Positions 7,837 through 15,753 of a stretch of DNA of 64,000 bases are shown here, one piece after another. Position numbers and translations under genes: made by a program. The notes under the pieces were generated by a model. The model had not been told where the DNA came from. It saw nothing but the letters and a program-made list of their open reading frames with translations, and made no database searches. Numbering within the stretch: position 1 is the stretch's first letter; every line of letters begins with the position of its first letter. Origin of the DNA: Murinocardiopsis flavida (GTDB taxonomy: Bacteria; Actinomycetota; Actinomycetes; Streptosporangiales; Streptosporangiaceae); NCBI RefSeq assembly GCF_003014485.1, contig NZ_PYGA01000003.1, positions 248,001-312,000 on the forward strand, in the 5' to 3' direction.

Positions 7837-8037
7837 TCAGTCCGTGTCCTTGGTCCTGCTCCTGACGAAAGGGACGGCGACCGCGAAGAGCACCGCCATG
7901 GCGGGGGCGAGGAACCGGACCATCGTCGGCCGGGCGCCGAACCCGAGGTAGGCGACGATGGCGATCACCTCGCCGAGGAGGAAGCCGACGACGAGGCCGA
8001 TGAGGGCCGAGACGGCGACGATGCCCACTGTGCGCAT
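7837..8037 (-). CDS. Small two-helix membrane protein
   Basis: Protein of 66 aa with two strongly hydrophobic segments (about residues 4-28 and 42-58) and a charged tail, RSRTKDTD. Starts at ATG 8037 behind GGAAAGGCAGG. It is about 90 bp upstream of the histidine kinase gene on the same strand and could be cotranscribed, perhaps as an accessory to the sensor. No family recognised. Confidence 0.65.
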   Translation of the reverse strand: MRTVGIVAVSALIGLVVGFLLGEVIAIVAYLGFGARPTMVRFLAPAMAVLFAVAVPFVRSRTKDTD

Positions 8038-8259
8038 GACATGACCTGCCTTTCCGGTGAGTGCGGGACCGACCCGCGTGCCACGACGCTAGGGGCGGGG
8101 TACCGCGGCCCGAATCCGGCGGCGGATGGCACTTGGCGTACACCGGCGGTCGTACTCCCGCGGCGCCGCCTACGGCCGCGGGTGGAGGGCCCGGGCGGCG
8201 GCCCGGGCCGCCGGGTACCGTAGGGGCCAGGCGGGTTCCGCGACGGGAGGGAGGGCGCC

Positions 8260-8562
8260 GTGATCGCCGGCTACGGCATGGCCTACGCGCTCTCCGCCGC
8301 CGTCGACGCCGCGGAGGTCCTGGCGTCGGCCCCCGCGCCCGGAGCGTTCGCGTTCCTCGCCGCGGTCGCCATCGGCGCGGTCCTCGGCCGGCTGGCGGTG
8401 CGCGCCTGCGCGGCGCGGACACCGGCCGACGGTGCGGTCCCCTGCAACGGTCTGGCCATGCTGCGCCGCTCCGAGCGCACCGGGCCGGTCCTGCTGTGCG
8501 ATCCCGGCGCCCCCGGCCGTCCGCGGCCCCGAGCGCCCGGTGCCGCCCCGGCGGCCGCGTAG
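8260..8562 (+). CDS. Small membrane-associated protein upstream of YidC paralogue (DUF6412-like)
   Basis: Protein of 100 aa starting at GTG 8260 behind GGGAGGGAGG. A hydrophobic stretch (about 25-48, APGAFAFLAAVAIGAVLGRL) is followed by a Cys-containing segment (VRACAARTP, VPCNGLAML) and a Pro/Arg/Ala-rich tail. Small proteins of this type (annotated DUF6412, as I recall) sit directly in front of a short YidC/Oxa1 paralogue in actinomycetes, which is the arrangement here. Function unknown; a partner of the insertase is a reasonable inference. Confidence 0.6.
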   Translation: MIAGYGMAYALSAAVDAAEVLASAPAPGAFAFLAAVAIGAVLGRLAVRACAARTPADGAVPCNGLAMLRRSERTGPVLLCDPGAPGRPRPRAPGAAPAAA

Positions 8563-8737
8563 CACGGGCGCCGCCCCCCGCACCCCCATTCCGCGGTTCG
8601 CGCGTTCCCCCACGCGCAGCGCGGTACCGGCACGCCCGTGCCCGGCAGTCCAGGCCTCGCGGCCGCCTCTTCGGTGTCAACGGTTCACCCGGGCCGTCCG
8701 GTACCGGACAGTCCACCACCGGATCAGGGGTCCTGCC

Positions 8738-9469
8738 ATGTACACATTCGGACCGATCGCCGCGGCGGTCGCGCTCGCCTATGCCGTCGTCACCTCGATC
8801 ACCGCCCTCCTCACCCCGGCGGCCGGGCCGGCGGCGGCCGCGCTGGCCGTTGTGGGCCTGACCGTCGCCGTGCGCCTGGTCCTGCTCCCACTGAGCTGGG
8901 CGCGGGTCAAAGGGGAGAAGGCGCGCGCACGGCTGGCGCCGCGGCTCGACGCGCTGCGGCGCGAGCACGGCGCCGACCCGCAGCGGCTCGCCGCCGAGCA
9001 GCAGAAGCTCTACCTGAGCGAGGGCACCTCGCCGCTCGCCGGCTGCCTGCCGATGCTCGCCCAGACGCCGGTGTTCGTGGCGGTCTACGGGGTCTTCATC
9101 AGCACCACCGTCGCGGGCGAACCGAACACGCTGCTCGCCCACACGCTCGCCGGGGTCCCGCTCGGGTCGTCGCTCGGGGACGTCCTCGGCGCGGGCGCCG
9201 GGCCGGAGGCCCTGGTGTTCGTGCTGCTCATGGCGGTGCTCGCGGGGGTGGCGGCGCTGTCGCGGCGGGTGCTGACCCTCCCGGCCATGGCGCGGGCGCG
9301 CGCGGCCGGCGGCCCCGAGGTGCCCGGTTCCCGGGTGATCGGCTACCTGCCGTTCCTGACCGTGGCGGTCGCCGCGTTCGTCCCGCTGGCGGCCGGGCTG
9401 TACCTGGCGGCGTCGACGGCCTGGACGCTCGCCGAGAACACGGCGCTGCGGAGCCTCGTTCCCGGGTGA
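8738..9469 (+). CDS. YidC/Oxa1 family membrane protein insertase paralogue
   Basis: Short YidC/Oxa1/Alb3-type insertase of 243 aa that would help insert or fold inner-membrane proteins. It has the conserved cytoplasmic loop after the first core helix (RARLAPRLDALRREHG, then EQQKLYLSEGTSPLAGCLPMLAQTPVF), where the LAGCLPMLxQxP signature is diagnostic, and four to five hydrophobic helices. The Arg in AVRLVLLPLSWAR corresponds to the hydrophilic-groove arginine. It lacks the long basic tail of the housekeeping copy, which normally sits at the rpmH-rnpA locus, so this is probably a second YidC. ATG 8738 behind CAGGGG. Confidence 0.85.
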   Translation: MYTFGPIAAAVALAYAVVTSITALLTPAAGPAAAALAVVGLTVAVRLVLLPLSWARVKGEKARARLAPRLDALRREHGADPQRLAAEQQKLYLSEGTSPLAGCLPMLAQTPVFVAVYGVFISTTVAGEPNTLLAHTLAGVPLGSSLGDVLGAGAGPEALVFVLLMAVLAGVAALSRRVLTLPAMARARAAGGPEVPGSRVIGYLPFLTVAVAAFVPLAAGLYLAASTAWTLAENTALRSLVPG

Positions 9470-9476
9470 CGCCGTT

Positions 9477-9502
9477 CCGGGCCGGCCGCGCGGCCGGCCC
9501 GG
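9477..9502. terminator. 26-bp perfect palindrome between convergent genes
   Basis: Each base from 9477 to 9489 pairs with 9502 to 9490 around the centre CCGC/GCGG. It lies between the stop codons of the YidC-like gene and sodC, and so probably terminates both. No T-run. Confidence 0.6.
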
Positions 9503-9506
9503 CCGC

Positions 9507-10193
9507 TCAGAGCGGCACGTTGATGCAGGCCAGCCGGGCGCCCGCCATGCCGGCGTGGCCGGGCTGGGTGTGCGTGTGCTCCTCGTGGATCACGACGGAG
9601 CCGGCCTGGCCGGGGCGCGGCGTCCACTCGACGGCGGTGCCCGTGATGGCGTCGCCGAACGGGCTGGTGTGGAAGTCGAGCCACGCCTCGTTCTCGGCGT
9701 TGGCGTACTCGGGGTCGGTCGAGGGCTGAACGGGATCGACCTCGTGCTGGTAGTGCGGCCCGGCGTCGTCGCCGGTGGGACCGCACGGCTTCGTGTGCAG
9801 GTGCGCGCCGTAGTCGCGGTCGGGTTCGAGCCCGCCGACGTGCAGCACGAAGCCGGTGCCGCTGCCCTTGTGCCGGGCGAGTTCGCGCATCGCCTCGTGC
9901 TCCTCTGCGCCCTCGGCGCCCGGGCGCCCGGACTCGCGCTCCGCCCACTGCGGCAGGTCGGTGGCGACGAGGACCGAGGCCCGCGCGCCTTCGGGGACCG
10001 CCTTGTCGTAGGTGACCGCGGTGGCGCCGGCGGAGTAGGCCGTGAAGGTCCCCGCGACCAGGACGGGGTTCGGCGGCGCAGCGGGGGCCGGCCCCACCGC
10101 GGCGGAGGCGGTGCCGCCGAGCAGCAGCGGTGCCGCGGCCAGCAGGATCAGCAGAAGGCGGGGCAGGGCTCGGTTCGACACAGGCGTCCTCAT
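9507..10193 (-). CDS. sodC: Secreted Cu/Zn superoxide dismutase family protein
   Basis: Exported protein of 228 aa. An N-terminal signal peptide (RALPRLLLILLAAAPLLLGG, then TASAA) precedes a CHRD/SodC-type beta-barrel. Metal-site motifs resemble SodC: GAHLHTKPCG, HYQHEVDP, the Zn-loop-like ENEAWLDFHTSPFG, VVIHEEHTH and the closing Cys in ARLACINVPL, which would pair with the Cys of KPCG. Expected to dismutate superoxide outside the membrane. ATG 10193 gives a textbook signal peptide; a GTG at 10214 would add seven residues. Catalytic competence is not proved because ligand spacing is somewhat unlike enterobacterial SodC. Confidence 0.82.
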   Translation of the reverse strand: MRTPVSNRALPRLLLILLAAAPLLLGGTASAAVGPAPAAPPNPVLVAGTFTAYSAGATAVTYDKAVPEGARASVLVATDLPQWAERESGRPGAEGAEEHEAMRELARHKGSGTGFVLHVGGLEPDRDYGAHLHTKPCGPTGDDAGPHYQHEVDPVQPSTDPEYANAENEAWLDFHTSPFGDAITGTAVEWTPRPGQAGSVVIHEEHTHTQPGHAGMAGARLACINVPL

Positions 10194-10277
10194 GGCGTAG
10201 CTCGGGTACCTCACGTCATCGAACCATGACTCTACGTCACCAATCGCCTGCGGACGGGCAGCCGGGCGGAATCCGTG

Positions 10278-10751
10278 TCAGGACGAGAGCGTCGCCTCGG
10301 TCGGGCCCGGCGCGGGGAACCGGTCCCGGAACGTGAACGCCGCCGGGGTCGGACCGTTCTCGCGCAGCAGGCGCAGCCGCTCGCCGGCCTCGGCGACGGT
10401 CGGGATGTGCCCGGCCGGGATCCACCACAGTGCCGCGTAGGCCTCGGTCAGGTTCGCGAACCAGTCGCGCCGCCTGCGCAGGACGTCGAGGTGGCCGCTG
10501 CGGTAGGTGAACTCCCAGAGGGCATCCGGCGACTCCCAGACCGAGAAGTTGAGCAGCAGGTCGGGGCCGAAAGGGCGCTCGGTCGTGGCGTCGGGCAGCC
10601 CTTCGCTCCGGTAGCGCCAGACGAACCCGTCGCTGGAGTCGGCGAGGGCGTTGACGGGTTCCAGCAGGGCGACGAACCCGGCGAGGCGGGGGTCGTCGAG
10701 GGGTCCGATCAACCGTCCGATGTTGATCTGGGCGAGGTGGTGTCCTGTCAT
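10278..10751 (-). CDS. DUF3291 domain protein
   Basis: Soluble protein of 157 aa that appears to be a full DUF3291 domain: HLAQINIGRLIGPLDDPRLA at the N-terminus, then FVWRYRSEG, LNFSVWESPDALWEFTYRS and a WFANLTEAYAALWWIPAG block. The fold is related to dimeric alpha/beta-barrel (monooxygenase-like) proteins, but no reaction is known. Start at ATG 10751 fits the family; the longer frame to TTG 10787 overlaps the upstream regulator. The adjacent ArsR-like gene on the same strand suggests co-expression. Confidence 0.75.
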   Translation of the reverse strand: MTGHHLAQINIGRLIGPLDDPRLAGFVALLEPVNALADSSDGFVWRYRSEGLPDATTERPFGPDLLLNFSVWESPDALWEFTYRSGHLDVLRRRRDWFANLTEAYAALWWIPAGHIPTVAEAGERLRLLRENGPTPAAFTFRDRFPAPGPTEATLSS

Positions 10752-10773
10752 GGACGGCAGCTCATCATGGCGG

Positions 10774-11526
10774 TCATTCCATGTCAATATTTTTTGTTTT
10801 GGAAGGCCCGCCGGTAGGTGAGACCAGGACGCAGCACCGGCCCGGTGCCGCGTCCATGCGCGCGGTCGCGTCGGTGATCCCCGCTCCTTCGAAAAGGCCC
10901 CGGATCAGCTCCAGGTTCATCCCGCACGCAAGCGGCGGGAACGCCGTGGCAAGGGTGTGGAAGGGGCAGTTGCGCAATCGGATCTCGGCGGGCGGGACGG
11001 GGTCGCCTGGCGTGTCGCCGGCCCGGTTGCCGGCCGGGTCCTCGGCCGGATCGGCGGCGGGTTCGTAGCCGTGTGCCGCCAGATACGCCGCCGCGTCGGC
11101 GACGGCCGCCCGACCGCTTTCGGCGGGGAGGGCGCGGCCGCGTCGCACGCCCTCCTCGCGGGCGCTCGCGTACAGGGCGGTATCGGCGCCGTGCCGCTCG
11201 ACCGCCGCCGCCATCAGATGCGCGGCCGTCTCGTAGTCGCGCGGCGGCAGGTGCACGCTGAGCTGGCGGTCCGCACGCCGATACAGCTTCGCGGGGCGGC
11301 CGGAGCCCGGCCCGTCCCGTCCCGAGACCTTGCGCAGCGCCACGTCGAGCAGGCCCGCTTCGACCAGCTTGTCCAGGTGGAAGCCGACGAGGTTGCGCGC
11401 GGCGCCCGTGGCGCGGGCCGCCTCGGCGCGGCTCACCTCGCTGCCCTGGGAGGCGATGTGCTCGTACAGGGCCCGGCGCAGCGGGTCGGCCAGTGCGCCC
11501 ACCGCACTGATCCCGGATTCGGTCAT
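10774..11526 (-). CDS. ArsR/SufR-like HTH regulator with C-terminal cysteine cluster
   Basis: Regulator of 250 aa. A winged-helix N-terminal domain (about 5-90: LADPLRRALYEHIASQ, ARNLVGFHLDKLVEAGLL, SGRPAKLYRRA) is joined to a regulatory domain ending in a conserved Cys arrangement: CPFH, then ACGMNLELIRGLF, then GRCCVLV. A similar Cys pattern is found in SufR-type regulators that bind an Fe-S cluster, so redox or iron sensing is a plausible inference. Between the domains lies an Asp/Pro-rich low-complexity linker (EPAADPAEDPAGNRAGD). Stop overlaps the region upstream of the DUF3291 gene, suggesting they are cotranscribed. Confidence 0.75.
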   Translation of the reverse strand: MTESGISAVGALADPLRRALYEHIASQGSEVSRAEAARATGAARNLVGFHLDKLVEAGLLDVALRKVSGRDGPGSGRPAKLYRRADRQLSVHLPPRDYETAAHLMAAAVERHGADTALYASAREEGVRRGRALPAESGRAAVADAAAYLAAHGYEPAADPAEDPAGNRAGDTPGDPVPPAEIRLRNCPFHTLATAFPPLACGMNLELIRGLFEGAGITDATARMDAAPGRCCVLVSPTGGPSKTKNIDME

Positions 11527-11664
11527 GGGCCTATTGTGCCGACGTGCCGTGTCGGCGCGTCGTGCGGCGGCTCCCCACGCGTCTCTGGAGCGCCGGAAAA
11601 CCCCAGGTCCGACTCACTTACCAACAGAAGCCAATCAAAACAAAGAGAAATGTGGTCAAAGGTC

Positions 11665-11693
11665 TTGTGTGGACTGGATCACTCTCTTAATAT
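11665..11693 (+). promoter_or_regulatory. Probable promoter of the deoR-PTS operon
   Basis: TTGTGT (11665-11670), 17-bp spacer, TAATAT (11688-11693), in an island (about 11625-11725) that is far richer in A/T than its surroundings. Repeated TCAA(AC)CAAA-like words at about 11634 and 11694 flank it and could be DeoR operators. Confidence 0.5.
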
Positions 11694-11727
11694 CAACCAA
11701 AACCACGTGAAACACAGGTGATGCAAC

Positions 11728-12489
11728 ATGTACGCGGAGGAGCGCCAGAGGTCCATCCTCGAACGCGCCCGTGCCGAGGGCCGTGTCGACGTCGCGGCGC
11801 TGGCAGCCGAGTTCGAGGTCACCTACGAGACCGTCCGCCGCGACCTGACCACCCTCGAACGGCACGGCGTCCTGCGCCGCGTCCACGGCGGGGCGATCAC
11901 CGTCGAACGGCTCGGCTTCGAACCGACCCTGACCGTTCGCGACTCCGTGATGACAGCGGAGAAGGAGCGCATCGCGAAGGCCGCGCTGCTCGAACTGCCC
12001 GAGGACGGCTCGGTGCTGCTCGACGCCGGGTCGACGACCGGCCGGCTCGCCGAACGCCTGCCGACCGACCGCGACCTCACCGTGGTCACCAACTCCCTCT
12101 CCATCGCCTTCACGCTCACCCCGCGCACCAACATCAACCTGATGCTGCTCGGCGGTCGACTCCGGGCCCGCACCCAGGCCACCGTCGACGCGTGGGCGCT
12201 CCAGGCGCTGGAGGAGACCTACATCGACGTCGCCTTCATGGCCACCAACGGCGTCTCGGCCGAACGGGGGCTGACCACCCCGGACAGCGCCGAGGCGATG
12301 GTCAAGCGCGCCATGATGCGGTCCTCGCGCCGTGCGGTGCTGCTCGCCGACCACACCAAGGTCGGCAACGACCATTTCACCCGCTTCGCCTCGGTCGAGG
12401 ACGTCGACTGCCTGATCACCGACAACGGGCTCGCCCCCGAGCTCGCGGAGGACCTCCGAGCGCGAGGACCCCGGGTGGTCACCGTCTGA
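11728..12489 (+). CDS. DeoR family transcriptional regulator
   Basis: DeoR-family sugar regulator of 253 aa. N-terminal HTH: RQRSILERARAEGRVDVAAL and the signature TYETVRRDLTTLERHGVLRR-VHGGA. The C-terminal ISOCOT-fold sensor domain shows LLDAGSTTGRLAERL, TNSLSIA, LLGGRLR, FMATNGVS and LADHTKVG. It is the first gene of a PTS operon and most likely represses it until a phosphorylated sugar or polyol binds. ATG 11728 has AGGTGA seven bases upstream. A second role in controlling EI/HPr elsewhere is possible but not visible. Confidence 0.92.
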   Translation: MYAEERQRSILERARAEGRVDVAALAAEFEVTYETVRRDLTTLERHGVLRRVHGGAITVERLGFEPTLTVRDSVMTAEKERIAKAALLELPEDGSVLLDAGSTTGRLAERLPTDRDLTVVTNSLSIAFTLTPRTNINLMLLGGRLRARTQATVDAWALQALEETYIDVAFMATNGVSAERGLTTPDSAEAMVKRAMMRSSRRAVLLADHTKVGNDHFTRFASVEDVDCLITDNGLAPELAEDLRARGPRVVTV

Positions 12490-12645
12490 TCGGACGGTCG
12501 GCCCCCGGCTTCGCAGCGTCGCCGTCCTCTCCCCTTCCCTCCCGCCCGGCCCCGCGGCAACGACCCCAGGGCACGGCCACCACCCCCTTCGCGGTACCCC
12601 GGCTCCCCGGCCGGGCACCGCGGACCTCCCCTGAGGAGAGAGCAC

Positions 12646-13740
12646 ATGACCACCACCGACGAGCCGCGCCCGGCCTTCAAGGAACGGGCCCGCGCCTCGA
12701 TCCAGCGGTTCGGCGGGTACCTCGCCGCCATGGTGATGCCCAACATCGGGGCGTTCCTCGCGTTCGGTCTGATCACAGCGCTGTTCATCCCGACCGGCTG
12801 GCTGCCGAACGAGTCCATGGCCGAGCTGGTCGACCCGCTGATCCGGTTCCTGCTGCCGCTGCTGATCGGCTACACCGGCGGCACCCTGGTCCACGGCCAG
12901 CGGGGCGGCGTGGTCGGCTCGATCGCCACCATGGGCGTCATCGTCGCCTCGGACAGCCCGATGTTCCTCGGCGCGATGGTCATCGGCCCGCTGTCCGCGC
13001 TGCTGATGAAGCTCTTCGACGCGGCCGTGCAGCCGAAGATCCGGGCCGGCTTCGAGATGCTGGTCAACAACTTCAGCGCCGGGATCCTCGGCGGGATCAT
13101 GGCGCTGTTCGGCCTGAAGGTCGTCGGCCCGGTCGTCGCCGCGATCACCGGCGGACTGGGCACCGGCGTCGCCTGGCTGGTCGACATGCGGCTCATCCCG
13201 CTCGTGTCGCTCATCATCGAACCGGCCAAGGTGCTGTTCCTGAACAACGCCATCAACCACGGCGTCCTCAGCCCGCTGGGCGTGCAGAGCGCCGAGGAGA
13301 CCGGCAAGGCCATCACGTTCCTGTTCGAGGCGAACCCCGGCCCCGGCCTGGGGATCCTGCTCGCCTGCTGGTTCTTCGGCCCGAAGATCTCCCGCGCCAC
13401 CGCACCGGGCGCGATCATCATCCACTTCTTCGGCGGCATCCACGAGATCTACTTCCCGTACCTCCTGGCGCAGCCGAAACTGATCCTCGCCGCCATCGCC
13501 GGCGGGATGACCGGTGTCACCGTCTTCATGCTCACCGGCGCCGGCCTGGTCGGACCGGCCTCGCCGGGCAGCATCATCGCCGTCCTGGCGGTCACGCCGA
13601 GGGGCGGGTTCGTCCCGGTGGTCGCGGGCGTCATCGCCGCGGCCACGGTGTCCTTCCTCGTGGCGTCGCTGCTGCTGGGCTTCGGCCGGCAGGCCCGCAA
13701 GGAGGAGCAGGCGAAGGAGCGGGAGAGCGCCGAGACATGA
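12646..13740 (+). CDS. mtlA: PTS mannitol-type transporter subunit IIC
   Basis: Membrane permease (IIC) of the mannitol/fructose PTS superfamily, 364 aa with about eight membrane segments. It imports a hexitol while the phosphoryl group is delivered by IIB. Diagnostic blocks are RFGGYLAAMVMPNIGAFLAF at the N-terminus, NNFSAGILGGIMAL, LFLNNAINHGVLSPLG, and the substrate loop FFGGIHEIYFPY with the conserved His/Glu. Unlike E. coli MtlA, which is a IICBA fusion, this protein ends after IIC with a short charged tail; IIB and IIA are separate genes downstream. Substrate is mannitol-like by family; galactitol or another polyol is possible given the dehydrogenase. Confidence 0.88.
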   Translation: MTTTDEPRPAFKERARASIQRFGGYLAAMVMPNIGAFLAFGLITALFIPTGWLPNESMAELVDPLIRFLLPLLIGYTGGTLVHGQRGGVVGSIATMGVIVASDSPMFLGAMVIGPLSALLMKLFDAAVQPKIRAGFEMLVNNFSAGILGGIMALFGLKVVGPVVAAITGGLGTGVAWLVDMRLIPLVSLIIEPAKVLFLNNAINHGVLSPLGVQSAEETGKAITFLFEANPGPGLGILLACWFFGPKISRATAPGAIIIHFFGGIHEIYFPYLLAQPKLILAAIAGGMTGVTVFMLTGAGLVGPASPGSIIAVLAVTPRGGFVPVVAGVIAAATVSFLVASLLLGFGRQARKEEQAKERESAET

Positions 13741-13848
13741 TCCGACGCAGCGGCGAACCGGACCCGCCGCGATCCCATCCCACCCCTCGTACCCACCTAC
13801 GCTCCGCCCGACCGCCGGGCGGGGCCCACCACTCCGGGAGGCCCAGCC

Positions 13849-14160
13849 ATGAGTAACACGATCAACGGTTCGGACGTGCGGAAGGTCGTCATCGCCTGCG
13901 ACGCGGGCATGGGCAGCAGCGCGCTGCTGAAGACCCAGCTCGCGCAGTCCCTCAAGCCCTACGGGGTCACCGTGGAGCACACGGCGGTCAACGCCATCCC
14001 CATTGACGCCGACGTCGTGGTCACCCAGGCCGGACTCGCCGGGCGGGCGCGCAAGAGCGCGCCCGACACCCCCGTCGTGACCTTCCAGATGTTCCTCGGC
14101 GACCCCGCGTTCACCAAGCTCGAAGCCGCGATCAGGGACGGTGCCGACATTGACGGCTGA
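13849..14160 (+). CDS. PTS mannitol-type EIIB component
   Basis: Cytoplasmic IIB domain protein of 103 aa that accepts phosphate from IIA on a cysteine and passes it to the incoming polyol. The phosphorylation loop is VVIACDAGMGSSALLKTQL with the active Cys at about residue 18. The rest follows the mannitol IIB fold (VVVTQAGLAGRAR, FLGDPAFTKLEAAI). It lies 108 bp after IIC and overlaps the IIA gene by 20 nt, so translation is coupled. Confidence 0.9.
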   Translation: MSNTINGSDVRKVVIACDAGMGSSALLKTQLAQSLKPYGVTVEHTAVNAIPIDADVVVTQAGLAGRARKSAPDTPVVTFQMFLGDPAFTKLEAAIRDGADIDG

Positions 14161-14629
14161 GAGGCTGCGGCTGAGCGCCGAGGCCGTCCGCCTCGGCGCC
14201 GCGGCGGCCGACAAGGCCGACGCCATCGACCAGTGCGGGCGGCTCCTGCTGGAGCTCGGCGCCGTCGAGGAGGGCTACCTCCCCGCCATGCACGAGCGTG
14301 AGCACACCATCGCCACCTACATCGGCGAAGGCGTCGCCATCCCGCACGGCACGAACGAGGCGCGGTCGCTGGTCCGGCGCACCGCGCTCGCCGTCGTCCA
14401 GTTCCCCGACGGGGTCGACTGGGACGGCTCCGACGTGCGGGTCGCCATCGGCATCGCCGCGAGCGGCGAGGAGCACATCGGTGTCCTGTCGGCGCTCGCC
14501 ACGACGCTCTCCGTCCCGGAGCAGGCAGCCCTGCTGCGCACGACGACCAGCGTCGACGCCGTGATCCAACTGCTCACGCCAGCGCCGGAGAACGATCCGG
14601 CGGAACCCAGGAATGAGGCAAGCCGATGA
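14141..14629 (+). CDS. PTS mannitol-type EIIA component
   Basis: Cytoplasmic IIA protein of 162 aa, taking phosphate from HPr on a histidine. The active-site segment is YIGEGVAIPHGTNEARSLVR with the phospho-His in IPHGT, and EEGYLPAMHEREHTIATY precedes it, as in MtlF-type IIA. GTG 14141 overlaps the IIB gene; a TTG at 14150 would be a shorter alternative. The C-terminal tail (PAPENDPAEPRNEASR) is dispensable-looking. Its stop overlaps the next start in ATGA. EI and HPr are not in the window. Confidence 0.88.
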   Translation: MPTLTAERLRLSAEAVRLGAAAADKADAIDQCGRLLLELGAVEEGYLPAMHEREHTIATYIGEGVAIPHGTNEARSLVRRTALAVVQFPDGVDWDGSDVRVAIGIAASGEEHIGVLSALATTLSVPEQAALLRTTTSVDAVIQLLTPAPENDPAEPRNEASR

Positions 14630-15666
14630 AGGTCGCGCGGTTCTACGCACCCGGCGACATCCGTATCGAGGACGCTCCCGAGCCCGAAGCGGGCCCCGGC
14701 GAGCTGAAGCTGCGGGTGCGCGCCTGCTCCACGTGCGGCACCGACGCCAAGATCAGCAGGTTCGGGCACCACCACATCGCGCCGCCCCGTGTCATCGGCC
14801 ACGAGATCGCGGGCGAGGTCGTGGGTGTCGGCGACGGCGTCGAGGGCTGGGCCGCGGGCGACGGCGCGCAGGTGATCGCCGCGATCCCGTGCGGGACCTG
14901 CCCGGACTGCGTGCGCGGGTGGCAGACCATTTGCCCGAACCAGGAGTCGATGGGCTACCACTACGACGGCGGCTTCGCCGAGTACATGATCGTGCCGGCC
15001 AAGGTGCTGGCCGTCGACGGCGTGAACCGGATCCCCGCGGGGGTCGGCCACGCCGAGGCGTCGGTGGCCGAACCGCTGGCCTGCGTCCTGAACGGGCAGG
15101 AGCTGGCGGGGGTCGGGCCGGGCGACGACGTGGTCGTGGTCGGCGCCGGTCCGATCGGCTGCCTGCACGTCCGCATGGCCCGCGCCAAGGGGGCCGCGCG
15201 GGTGTTCCTGGTGGAGCTGAACCGGGGCCGGCTCGACATGGCGGCCGACCGCGTCCGTCCCGACGCCGCTGTGTGCGCGGCGGAGACCGACCCGGTGGCG
15301 GAGATCGAGAAGCTCACCGAGGGGCGCGGCGCCGATGTCGTCATCACCGCCGCCGCGGCAGGTGCGGCGCAGGAGCAGGCGCTGCAAATGGCGGCGCGCC
15401 GCGGCCGCATCAGCTTCTTCGGCGGGCTGCCCAAGGACAACCCCGTCATCGCCTGCGACTCCAACCTGGTGCACTACCGGGAGCTGACCATCGTGGGCGC
15501 GAACGGGTCGAGCCCCGCGCACAACCGGCGCGCGCTCGACCTCATCGCCTCGGGCGAGGTGCCGGTGACCGACCTGATCACCGAGCGGCTGCCGCTGGAC
15601 GAGGTCCTGACGGCGATCGACACGGTCATCGCGGGCAGCGCCATCAAGGTCACGATCGAACCCTGA
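14626..15666 (+). CDS. Zinc-dependent polyol (phosphate) dehydrogenase, MDR family
   Basis: Medium-chain dehydrogenase of 346 aa. Catalytic Zn ligands are in ACSTCGTDAKIS and VIGHEIAGEV; the structural Zn loop has four cysteines in PCGTCPDCVRGWQTICP; the NAD-binding Rossmann turn is VVGAGPIGCLH followed by an acidic residue in FLVELNR, suggesting NAD+. It closes the PTS operon (ATGA overlap), so its substrate is presumably the phosphorylated polyol delivered by the PTS, as for galactitol-1-phosphate 5-dehydrogenase. A classical mannitol-1-phosphate dehydrogenase (MtlD) is absent, which makes the real substrate uncertain. Confidence 0.85.
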   Translation: MKVARFYAPGDIRIEDAPEPEAGPGELKLRVRACSTCGTDAKISRFGHHHIAPPRVIGHEIAGEVVGVGDGVEGWAAGDGAQVIAAIPCGTCPDCVRGWQTICPNQESMGYHYDGGFAEYMIVPAKVLAVDGVNRIPAGVGHAEASVAEPLACVLNGQELAGVGPGDDVVVVGAGPIGCLHVRMARAKGAARVFLVELNRGRLDMAADRVRPDAAVCAAETDPVAEIEKLTEGRGADVVITAAAAGAAQEQALQMAARRGRISFFGGLPKDNPVIACDSNLVHYRELTIVGANGSSPAHNRRALDLIASGEVPVTDLITERLPLDEVLTAIDTVIAGSAIKVTIEP

Positions 15667-15704
15667 ACCGGCCGCCGTATCGCGCCCCGATCGGTTCGAG
15701 CGCC

Positions 15705-15747
15705 GCGGCCCCGGTGCCGGAGGGACCCCCTCCGGCACCGGGGCCGC
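15705..15747. terminator. 20-bp perfect stem, 3-nt loop, between convergent genes
   Basis: Arms 15705-15724 and 15728-15747 are perfectly complementary around ACC. The hairpin sits 38 bp after the PTS operon and 6 bp before the end of the opposing gene, so it can stop transcription from both sides. No U-tract on either strand. Confidence 0.75.
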
Positions 15748-15753
15748 TGCCGT

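Noticed and set aside
6563-9142. Very long minus-strand frame extending the histidine kinase N-terminus
   Set aside because: Extra part overlaps three plausible genes, is Arg/Gly/Pro-rich without domains, and a GAGGAGG-preceded ATG at 7747 gives a normal kinase.
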